A stretch of DNA of 64,000 nt from Pochonia chlamydosporia 170 (Eukaryota; Ascomycota; Sordariomycetes; Hypocreales; Clavicipitaceae), in NCBI RefSeq assembly GCF_001653235.2, contig NC_035792.1, forward strand, positions 1,488,001 to 1,552,000. The letters are read 5' to 3'. The position numbers and the translations under genes are program-made. The notes below the pieces were generated by a model that had not been told where the DNA came from, searched no databases, and saw only the letters and a list, made by a program, of their open reading frames with translations. Shown piece by piece: positions 34,661 through 48,560 of the stretch. Within the stretch, counting starts at the first letter, position 1, and each line of letters begins with the position of its first letter.

Positions 34661-37600
34661 AATATTGGCCAACTGCAAGGAACTCACTCGACGCTACGGA
34701 GTACCATGTATTTTGTCGAGTGGCCCTGCCTGCTGTCTTGCGTCCAGCCACCTCGTCTCACATGGCACCTCTCCCTGTACGCTGTCAACCGGTCCCAAGA
34801 GACTGGGTCGACCCTGCAAAACGTTTTCCCAGGTGCAACTTGGCCCGAGCAAGCAGAGTAAACCTCTGCACACCCCAGACCAGGCTCAACCAGCAGCCAG
34901 GTTACGGATTCAAATCCAACCTTGTGTCCCCAGGTACGGAGCAGCCAAGCTGGGCCCGGGCTGAACCTCAATTCGAACATCCATCCACGTCCCTGGCTAT
35001 TTCGACTGGGGCTTCGGCTCTAGAACAAGGCCTTCCAACAAGGGTGTCTGCAGATACTCAAGGCGTCCTTGGAAATTTGGCATCCTGCTGCATGAGTGCA
35101 CATGGAGGAGCTATGTCTCCAGGTCTGGTAAGAATAACTTTGCACCCTGCACACATACATCTCCAACCCGCCCTCTCTATTCACCATATTGCCAGATACG
35201 GAACGGGACATGCCGCCAAAGGATGATTTAGCGACACGTGGATAATGCTCGATTACCTCGGCGCCACAGCTTAAACACAATTCACAAGAGAACTTTCGGC
35301 GACTCACAAGAGACACCAGGAGCACAGACATGAGGGTACAGAGTAGATACCTCCAAGTTTCCAGGGTGAACGAACATGTGTCCGAGCACATGGACAAGGT
35401 TACAGCAAAAATGGCTTGACCATTCTCCCAATTGGAAAACTTGTGGCACCTAGTATGCCGATGAAGAAGGGAGCAAATCTACACTATTATGCGTATTATC
35501 TCAATTCTTCACCGGGTACCGGACACCAATTCATCATGAGATATTTCACGATGAGCAGTCGTATGCATCTAATAAAGATGGGGGACGACAAGATGGGCAA
35601 TCAGTCCATGCAGTCGAGCGGCGCGACCGTGCAGGTTCCCCGGAAAAGCTGCTGTGAGAGAAGAGACAACAACATGCAAACAAGGATGCATCCCTTTGTC
35701 GAAGGCATGCATGCGATTTGTCCAACGAGAGACGGCAAAAGCTAATCGGAAAAGGTTGGCGGGATTCCAAATTCCATCTATCGTCGCTTCTCCGGCGCCG
35801 ACGGCATCGGTTCCGTCACCCCACTTGTCCACCACCTACCAAGGTACTGTTCATCAGTCAAGTCGAACAATAAGAGCGGCGTATGCAGAATCTTGTTCCG
35901 AGTCGCGGATTACGTCTTCCGGCACCGCGGCAGTGCCAATGAGGAAATCGCGGCAATAGGTCGGTGTAGTTGCACTATTCCATCATTGGGGGAATGAAAC
36001 AGGCTACTCATGTATGAAACAAGCTCTATTTCCTGACCGGTTCCTCTTTCAGCATTCGCGTCCACATTTCGGATGGCCAGGTACAATGATATCATGGTTC
36101 GGCCATTGTATGTTGGACAGGCGATTGTCACAACAGTTGCTCCATCCGCAAGCCACGTTCAAGCTCCGTCTCCGTTGTCATAATGCAATTTCTGAACCTC
36201 TTTCGCCGTCTGCTCTCCCCTCACGCCAATCAGCCTTCGCTGTCGGCAGGTGTATAATTCGCTCATTTTGAGTTATAACTCATTGCTCATTTGTTCACCG
36301 CTCTTGGCGATCCATTGAGAACAGCTCCCTGGCGACAGGGTGGCGCTGAAAGCTGCACTGAGATGCTAGCCCTGACAGGCACCCCAGAGTGAGTTGCCAA
36401 CTCGGGATCTGTTCCGCCAACGCTGCCCACACATCTCTCACCTCTCAACTATTTTGGGGTAGCAGAATTCTCTTTCCGGCAGTTCAACCAGGCCTGGGGA
36501 CTGGGGCCTGCACCTCCGCCCCGACAGTCTGAGCAAGTGGGATCAGATGGCCTGAAATGAAACCTTCTCTCAACAATGATATACATCCAAACACTCCACA
36601 TAAATACGGAGTAAACAAGCATTCATTTTGCAAAAGTAGAGCTATTCCTCGTCACACGTGTCAGGATTAAATACTTTCAGTGTTCCTTTCACGTATTCCA
36701 CCAGCAGGTTATTCTAACTTTGACACAACTTGTCGGGGCAGAGAAGTCTTTCTGGCTTTGAGGAAACTGTGGCGATTACCAGTCACAGTGCCTACTGTGG
36801 CTGCATCTTGCGGGATCCAGTACAATCGGACCACGACACAGAAGCTCCAGTAACCTGGGATTCGGGTTGATTAAGCCCTTGTCATTGGTACGTGAAGGAC
36901 TGCGTCAGCCAGCCACGCATATCTCATTACCTCCCAGGACAAAGGGCGAGCTGTAGCCATGCGCAATTTTAAAGGCAGTTTCAACATTGGCCAACAAATT
37001 GATCATTTTGTCGCAGGACTGCTCTGGGGAAGTTTATGCACGTAACACCTAAAGACTTGTTGATGCGGGGAGAAGGCGGCTGATGTAACTTGACGACTTC
37101 GAAGCCCTAGGAGGTTGGTTTTCACTCAAATGTTGTCTGCCAAGTTATTACTTCGTATGTGCACCTAAATTGGTTTCCTTACTTCCCCGCTATCAAACCT
37201 AATACTAAGAACCACAAGCGCATGGTAACCACTGAGAGCAAGACAAAGGCAAATAAATAGGCAGATGCAAGGCGGAATGATTGAGGCTTGTGGCCTATAA
37301 GCACACTGTTTAGAGGCTGTTTTGGAGAGTATCTCTGGCAGATTTTGGAACGTCAGGATTTTGGTTCAAGGAAAGTTCCAGATCTCCACCTCGCTCCAAC
37401 TTGACACTAACTTCAACGCCAACAGCGACGTCTCCTGGACCACATCAACTTTGTTCCACCTTGGCTGACTGTTGTGGGTTCTCGCCGAGATCTGGGGCTC
37501 TGGCGTTTCTTGTTGTCACACCGTCCATCTTTATGGGCCAGATTGGAGCCGCCAATGCCTCTCAAGGCTTGACAGGCTACAGGCCTTCTTGGAACAAAGA

Positions 37601-40600
37601 CGACAAGGAGGAACCTTGCATCCAATTCAACGCCACTTGGCGGACCGGTCTGCACTCCAAAAGCTTCAGGATTACCGACGATGGGATACAGCAACGACAA
37701 AGCAGTCCGAGACGTTCAGGCCAAACATTTACTTGTGTCCTTGCCGCTCTCCAATATTATTACTTTTCTGCCTCTTACTTACATGCCACTCAGGCATACT
37801 AGTCTAATACGCCAGGCGTCCCCATTTTTTATTGTTTCCCCCTGCCTTCGCAGCAACAAAGGATTTTGTATTGCAACTCCTCAACCAATCCCTTCGCCAT
37901 GAAAACAGGATGACGGTATCTTGTGGTGCTTGGCTGAATACATCGGCTTTCTGAACAATGCCAGTGGCAGCCCACCTCTGTACCTCTGATACATTCGACG
38001 CATTGCGGGGGAGACAGGAATTCGCTTCACCAAAGGTGTGGACGTACTTATTAGTCGCCAACTTTCCTCATTTTCCACTGCAAGCTAAGCTCCTGGAGTC
38101 CTTATTGAGGAAGGGTCCATCCGAGAGAGATTGGAGGGATCGGATGGTTCAATTTGGGTAGCAGCTGGCCCGTCAAGCAGCCGTGAGCAGCTTCTTGTAA
38201 GAGCAAATATCTCCGATTGTGTGTCGATTCCATGAGCTGGCCAAATCTGGCCAATCGAGATTCTGGGTCCCTTGTCCTCACATGTGACGACATTCTTGGA
38301 AGAAGGGTGGGGGACTGGCTGCTCGTCCTGTCTGGCTGAACAGCGTGGTGTGTGGAAGTGGTGTGGCTGCCAGTTGTGGCCTATCCCACATCTTTTGAGG
38401 CATCTTGAACCAGCATTTTCATGCAGCTGCAGGAGCTACCGATGCACGATATCGCAGGCTCATTATTTGCTACAACTCGGAGCTATCAGACATGAAGGGA
38501 GAAAAAAATTTTACGAACAATCTTGGCCTAAATTGGCTCATGAATTTTTAGATCGGCCACGCCAATGCGTCTCCCCCAGGGACTGGAGCAAGAGGCAGAC
38601 AAGGTAATTGCTTAGCCAGGTCACCCACCACTTCAGCAAACATCACATTACACTCGGTTGTCTCAAAGTGAAGACGTCATTGAGGACAAGGTGATGCGAC
38701 GCCGCTGCTGGTCATATGCTCTGCCGCGCAGGCGGACGACCCTGATTTCGATCTCGGCTAGCTTTCAACTAGCTATTGTACAACCACAGCCACTCTGGTG
38801 TTCTAATCCTAGATACGGAGTCCGTTGCAGGGCGGGATGTACGACATGTACCTCATGTGCGCACGCATAACTATCGTATCTCCTTGTTTTACGCGCGTTC
38901 TCCAACGGGACAAAGGCAAGTGACTGGAGCACGATACACCATCAAAGGTCAATTTGGATGTTTGAGTGTAGCTCCACAGCTCTGGTCTTGTTAGTCTACT
39001 CCACAGCCAAGAGATCTCGACCCTGCCGGGAAGGTCGAGTATTGGCAAAGAGCAGAAAACACATTGCGACTCAGCCTCATAAACCATCTGGTGCTTTCGT
39101 GACTGAGTGTTTGTTGTGGGAAATGTTCGCACCCTCTCCACACCCCATGATGAATTAGGGGCAACGAGGCTGGCCGAGCCATGCAGCTAACTGCCAAAAG
39201 GTCTCCGACTGGCAGAGAAAGCTGCTGGGCTGTTCGATCGATAGTGCCTGGTCTAGATTTTACTGTTGAGTGGTGGTGGTGGGAGGCCGCTTATTCAGCT
39301 GAGATGTCTGGTGGGAAGTATCTGATCATTTTCCAAAGACCAACATTCCCGGTATTGACAAAGACTATCTATAGTCATAATTATTATCTACCTTGGTAGA
39401 TAGTGTACCAAAACTATCGACCGAAGCATAATGCACCATACGGGCCAGGCTCCAACTACAAGGTCGAGCACAAACTCAGCAATTGGAACGGCTGTTTGCA
39501 GATGCGTGCACTGCGTACAGGCACCTTTGCGCTTGCGTTGACTATCCAAAGAGCTTTTACGATCACCTTGGTATTGCAATTATCCGATGCTTCAGAGCTC
39601 AAGTCGTACTTTGTTATCATAGGCTTGTCCATCGACAGGGCGTATACTCGCTCCTTCATCAGCCGAACTCCGTTCCCCCATTCAACTTATACTTGGTTTA
39701 TAAGTCACATAGTTCCAGCCTCAGAGAACTGCCGTTAAACCCACCTTCGCTCATCTTCGTTTTCGGCTTCTGTGTTTCAACTTGCAGGGACACCGTTCTC
39801 CCAGGCGTCGTCTTCTGTATAACCACGTCAGACCGCGAACCGGCGCCTCCCTGCTTTCCCGACGGGCATAGCTCCGTGACCAATACAGAGGAACCATGTA
39901 GGTTCTGTGCACAACAGGATTTTGCTGATCACTTTTGCACTAGGGTTATCAGTTTGTATTTTGAAAGTATCCTTTAGCGAAGGTAACCATGTATATATGG
40001 GGTGAGACAAATAGTCAACCCTTTGTGGGTTCACGGGTATCGACGCCGGGAACGTGGCTTCCTTCTGCTGCGTGAGGCCTGACGATCAGGCTTGTGCATG
40101 TCTTGTGGTCCTTCAATGGATATATCTCTCTGTTGAATTAGATTTTGGGGTGTTTCGTCGCCAGTTGGGCCGCTTGGCATCCATGCATTCACGTCCATGC
40201 TTTCCAGTTCAAAGTGGGAGACGGTGCAAGGAGTTAAGCTCAACTCCGTACATCAGCCATGGTCAGGCTTGGGCGCCAAGGGCTGCTATTTCAAGAAATG
40301 AAACCCAAGATCGAGCGAACATATCAATATATGTTTCCAGGTACCTAGGTATGTGGCACATGACTATGTTTTCGGGTACCATTTCGTCCTTCGTGGACCA
40401 ATGTTGTGCCCACAAGACTCCGAACTAAAGGACTTTGACCCAGTCGGCTGGATAGTTTGCTTTTTATTTTATTTTTCGGTTTTGTTTTTTTACCTTTGCT
40501 CTCTCTTGCGATTGCCTGCGTGGCGCCGAAAATGTCTCGGTTTGTGCATGGTAAGTACATGCTCTTTTCGACAAATCAGCCTCTTCCAAGGGGGTATTCG

Positions 40601-41140
40601 TTTGGTTTGGGTATGTAGAGTGACATCACACTGAGAGCCACGAAGTATCCCTTGGCACGATTCAGGGAATAGCACATGGCGGTCACAAGTGGTCGCATAT
40701 GGAAGAATCACTGAACTGTGAGCTAATCATCATGACACAACTTCAACTATGGAGTACCCCAGTTTGAGATGTTGATCCGGCCCGGCGCCCCGAAATTGAT
40801 CTCTCTCGGGTAGAGAGAGAATACATAAGATGTACGGAGTAACGAATGGGCGGACAACTGGACCAGAACACTTTTCTGACAGTACGGAGTAGGGTATGGC
40901 TGATTCCTTCCTTGCATAGCAGGGGCCTGGCCTGGTTGTTATGGTCTCCCCTTGACAATGACAAGGACTGGTTAATTAAAGACAGGAACGCGAAAGCAAC
41001 CCATGTGTCAAAGTCGGTGAGGCCCGTAAATTAAATCCCAACACGCTCTGTCTTATTTATTATTATAGCAGAGATGAGATAACAAAGAAACATTTATCTC
41101 ATATTCCAGAAGCCTGCTATTATTAACAACCAGGTGCCGA

Positions 41141-41171
41141 CAACACACACACGCACACGCACGCACACACA
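41141..41171 (+). repeat. CA-rich simple repeat
   Basis: Alternating ACAC with ACGC interruptions, a typical imperfect dinucleotide microsatellite. Confidence 0.8.
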
Positions 41172-41560
41172 TTCACTAATGCGGTACGTGACGCAACTTC
41201 TACGCAACGCATACATATTTATGATATCTGACCACTTCAAATTGCCATGCTACCTCCCATCCAACCGTCTTTCATGGCGTTTACAAACATTCCCGTTGGG
41301 GCGATATCCAGCGCCCAAAATCCCACGAGCAAACACAAACATTTTCTCTCAATAATGCCATGCCAACCCTGCTTCCAACGTCATCGTGTCTTTTGTCGTT
41401 TCCGGAAACCAATCAAATCCAGTCTTCATTCTTCAGAAATCGTCTTGTTTGCCCTCTTCATCTAATACATACCCCTGCAAGGACACGGTAGTCCGTCCCG
41501 CTTGGATATGATAAGTCGGTGAAGAGTAAGGCCATTCCGTGTTCCGCGATTCACCAACCA

Positions 41561-41572
41561 CCCCCCCCCCCC
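41561..41572 (+). repeat. 12-C homopolymer
   Basis: A run of twelve C followed by AATGG. Such runs are prone to assembly length errors. Confidence 0.9.
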
Positions 41573-43042
41573 AATGGCCTAGGCTGTGATCTGACCGTGT
41601 TTGCGCTGTGTAGAAGTATGTTACCGTTCCGAAGCCGGAGGGTTTTGTTTTTTGTTTTTGGGGGAGAGAGAGAGGAGGTAAGTTTGGGGAGAGTTTGGAC
41701 AAGGAACGGCACGGGCCGGAAGCCAGTGGCTTCGTTAGTTTGGTCTTGGGTTTGGCGAGGGGGCATGGAGTCGGTGTAGATTGGACTTTTTGTGAGAAGC
41801 GGTTGGGGTTGCGATTGGTTCTGGGGTGTTGATGTTTCGTGTTGCGGTGTGTTTTGGAGGATTTGATATGAGATGTGTTTGATGTAGGGTAGTTGGTGTT
41901 TGGGTTTGTGGTTGTGGCGGCTTGCGGTATGGGATATGTTTGATCTTGGTAGATTGTATACCGTGATGTTTCGGTTTATGTGTAACTGTAGTGTGTTTAC
42001 TGTATTTCAATGGATATCTGTCAAATTGTATGTTCATACTTGAGTTGCTGTCAGATGGGTCCAGGAGTACTTTGTGATGCCTTGATGTACGAGTTGAGAT
42101 AAAGTCATTGTCATATCAGTGCTGTACCATACATTCGACGATGTACTTGACTAGAAGGAATGCAGCTGTGTTTGTGTCTCCGAACTCGAAATATACTTTG
42201 ATAGTAGCTATAGCCTGACAACCTGATGGTTTGACTTACACGCTGATTCTTGGCTAGTAGAGCTAGCAGGAAGGTTAGCGCTCTACCACTCTTGAAAGAC
42301 AACACAATGCAGAGTCAAAGTACACGTCTAACCACACATGGCAACTATTATTTTAAAATTTACATTTAAACTTAAAACCCATCGCCATATATACTCATAC
42401 TATCCCGATACACAACACAACACACACCCAACTTCTTTCCCCACGCATTCCAACTCAAGGAGGGGCTCAATTCAAAAACGGACCAACCACAAACCAGCAG
42501 ATGCAGCTCAACCTCGAGCCTCGCCGCCCACAACCGAACCAACCCCAGGAAAGCGCCACCCAGCCTCAGCCTTGCCTGCCAAAGCCAACATCGAAAACCA
42601 AAATCGAACAATTGCACAAGACAAAAACGCCCATCGATTCAATCCTTTGCTTGCACCAGGTTATCCAACGACGAGACTTGCCATCAAACCTGCACAGCAA
42701 ATACGTCCGCTGAAGTATATACTTTCGGCTATTTACACTGCCAAGGTTCGTATTTGATGCGGATACAGCGACACTCTGTGCGACTCTCAGAGCAAGGCAG
42801 CTAATTGGGATAGCTTCAGCTACATCAGTCGACTTTCGCTCCGTGCCAGCTTCATCGACGAGAGACAACGCGAACCGCAATAGCAAACGACGGCTGAAAA
42901 CACACCTACGAACAAAGACGGTTCTTTGATCGCATTGAAACCCGCGCCCACACACCATCTTGGCGCAACACTATATCGTTGCTTGCCACATCCGATCAAA
43001 GACCAACCCTCCCTTCCTCTCCCCATCACAACCTCACCAGCC

Positions 43043-43580
43043 ATGTCGCAACAACCGTCCACACCAGTCAAGGTGCCCTCCTCGGCTGCAAACAACACAC
43101 CAGCCACCCTGGATCCAGATCTGCGCTCGCAAATAAACACCGTCCTCCTGCGCGACGGCCATGTCACAAAGTAAGCCAACCAACCCATCATACAAAACCC
43201 TCCAAACAACCACACAACTAACACGCAACCCGCAAACCAGAATCCAAGAAGCCCTCCTCCACGCCCTCAACTCCAACTCAACAAACTGGCCGACCCAGAT
43301 CCAAACCCACGCCCTCACCCTCCTCCGCTCCGGCGAAATAACAACCTACCCAGCCCTCCTGCGCCGCGTCCTCGACGACGTCCGCGAAGCATCCTCCTCA
43401 ACCTCATCATCCACAAACGGCAAAACCCCCAACGGAGACGCCAAAAAGGTCAACGGCTCAACCACACCCTCCGATAAACCAAACCTAGCTGTTCCAGATG
43501 CCGTCATCGAAGAAGCCCTCCGTGTCACGAGGGAGAGCCTAGAAGCAGTCTGTGAGATTGACGACCACGGAGCAAGTTGA
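43043..43580 (+). CDS. Uncharacterised small fungal protein, 155 aa
   Basis: Two exons, 43043-43170 and 43241-43580, give 155 aa. The intron 43171-43240 (70 nt) has donor GTAAGC, branch CTAAC and acceptor CCAG. I do not recognise the family. The first 25 residues are Ser/Thr/Pro/Ala-rich. A compact helical-looking block follows (DPDLRSQINTVLLRDGHVTK, joined to IQEALLHALNSN and THALTLLRSGEITTYPALLR), then a Ser/Thr/Asn-rich linker and a second predicted helix (VPDAVIEEALRVTRESLEAV). There is no signal peptide or membrane span, so it is probably nuclear or cytosolic. The exon join keeps one frame and no other start fits better. The clear intron and helical segments argue that this is a real gene rather than a chance frame. 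Confidence 0.72.
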
Positions 43581-44460
43581 CTCATTGCCCCGGCGTCTGG
43601 CCACTAGGCTTGCTGGGTACCCAAATACACACGGACAACAGACACGGCGTCGAGGCAATACTAATACAGTTGCTGTATTACAGACAACTGCCCTATTAAA
43701 ACCACCAATGGCGATTCACAATGGAAAAGTGTAAGCCATGTCACTACTGGGGGGAGAAAAAGGCGGAACAGGATCACATTCATACCCTTATTAAAGTAAA
43801 GTCATTTTGAACAAGTTATGTATGGGGGCGTGGAAAGGAACGGACGGTACTGGAAGCATTTATAGACAGTTATTGCATACATAATACCATTGGGTATATT
43901 TCACCTCACTACTCATCATGATCCTGTGACTACCTACGTAATGTTCATTTGGTATTTATCAACACTGGATCTCAGCCACGTAAATTTGAGTCTTTGATCT
44001 TAAGCACAGGGTTATGGCTGCTGTCTGGCTACAGTGAACAGTTGACAAGCACGACTAATGCATTCACATCCTCGAGGCAATCAACTTCGAGGGTACAACA
44101 AAATCAATTCCGTCTGACAATTTATCCCCACCAACTCAGTCTAGTCACGCACTCAAAATAACATTATTTAATCAACATGTTACGTGCTAAAGCAAAAGAA
44201 TTGGCCATCTAAGTGCCACTAAGTATCAAGTTCGTCATGTCAAAAACTCTCCAGCCGCCCTCTACCATCTACCGTTTCTACCAACTCCCAGAGTCCCAAA
44301 ATAGCAGACACACAACAATCTTAGTGAGCCCGTCATTTCAACTAGTGAATATCGGTCCACACTTTGGCTGCGTGCAAATTTTGATGCAGATATGCGAGTG
44401 AGGAATCTAGAATACAGGGACCGGCATTGTGTCCTTCCTTAATTATCTAGCCAGGCTAGT
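43581..44460. other. Intergenic 0.9 kb between convergent genes
   Basis: Shared 3' region of the 155-aa protein gene and cdc48. AT-rich; nothing else is seen. Confidence 0.55.
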
Positions 44461-47270
<2,810 letters not shown>

Positions 47271-48560
47271 CGTATCTGGAATGCTTCGACGAAGCTGGTC
47301 CTGAGTTCCGAAAGGTGTTGGAAACGTGGCCGAGAGCGGGCGAAAGTGGTAGTTACAATGAGCTCACGTCTTTCGGGGATTTGCTCCCAAAAACGTGGAA
47401 TCGGTGGGATTAGAGGGTATATGAAGGGGAGAAAGTGGTTGGGAGATGAAAATGTGGGAAGAAGAGGGAAGAGGGTGAAAGAGACGATGTGAAGTATGGA
47501 CAAAGTCGAGATGGCAAGGTAGAGATGAAGGTCGAAGCACAAGCCCGTAACCTTGTTGGAGGCGGCGAGACTGGCAGCAACGGTATGGTACAAAGGCGAG
47601 GTGTGTAGGTACCTGACTTTGCGGTGATCTCACTACTGCAGACCGGGTACCCATAGACTTTGCTTACTCACACAGGTGCCGCAGGACTCTGCCAATTGCC
47701 AGTCCACCAGGCGACCAGTGGGCCAATGAGATCACCGAGCGCCCTGACCGGAGGCGGAAGATCGATGATGCATGCACTGAAACAGCCAAAAATCAGGCGG
47801 AAGCTTCCCGCTAAGTGGCCTACAGTGAAGTCTGGTGCCAGGTGGAGGCAAAGAGTGGAAGCTTCTGTTGCCTTCCACAACAGAAGACGCCGCCGCAGGC
47901 AGCTGGCAGTACGTCACACTCAATCAAATATTCAAGTGTCTGGATGAGAGACCCGCAATTTGAGATGGTCATTTGAATGTTCCAGTCAGTGTCAGACCGC
48001 GACAATGAGCAGCCATGGACGAAAGGCCTATTTCCGATGGTGCCGCCTGGCCTTGCTAGATTCAACTCTACAGAGGAAAAAAAGGCAAAAAATATATTCG
48101 TCTTCTTGCCACCAAGACTTACATCATCTGATGGTGCCTATCGTTTTGAGCTTTGGCGTGCAGACAACTTTTATCTTAATTGGTCAAAGTGTATTACTGA
48201 ATGTGATAATTGTAACTCTTACTGCACTGCTTTGTAATCGGCTTCTGCACTATGAGTCCGTTTGAAGCCATCATGTCCATTCTTGAACACAGCGTCACAC
48301 GCAAATATGTGACGGAGCGATCAGATGTACAAGTACACAAACCAACCATGAACATAGTAGGGTATCACTGGAAAGCACGGTTTGGGTGCGAATTGGCATA
48401 GTAGTCTTGTGGCGGATTGCGTCTGGCGTAGATATAGCATTACACGAACTCACCTTTCACGCATACCGCTTACAGCCCTCCTGCACCAAAATGGAGCAAT
48501 ATCCTCCTCTAGCCAACGTATATAGCGATTTTACCTAAACCAAACGAGTAAATACCTCGT
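47271..48560. other. Intergenic 1.3 kb
   Basis: Promoter of cdc48 (CT-rich on the coding strand, about 47380-47480) and the 3' flank of the zinc-cluster gene. No gene supported. Confidence 0.55.

Larger units (their letters stand above)
29269..43042. other. 13.8 kb gene desert
   Basis: No coding gene can be supported here. Many short frames exist on both strands, the longest being 263 codons at 34435-35226, but none shows a domain, signal peptide, sensible splice context or protein-like composition; 36272-37400 has essentially none. The left end carries the hmt1 promoter (a CT-rich tract on the minus strand near 29800-29890). Elsewhere there are microsatellites, a 12-C run, a TTGACTGGC tandem repeat and at least five TACGGAGTA motifs. 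Non-coding transcripts or long regulatory regions are possible but cannot be seen directly. Confidence 0.5.

Noticed and set aside
34435..35226. 263-codon frame in the gene desert
   Set aside because: Runs through an (ACT)n microsatellite; no domain, signal or splice logic.
42180..42300. tRNA-like A-box (GTGGTAGAGCGCT on the minus strand)
   Set aside because: The acceptor stem does not pair, the D-stem is weak, and no proper B-box or T-arm follows at the right distance.
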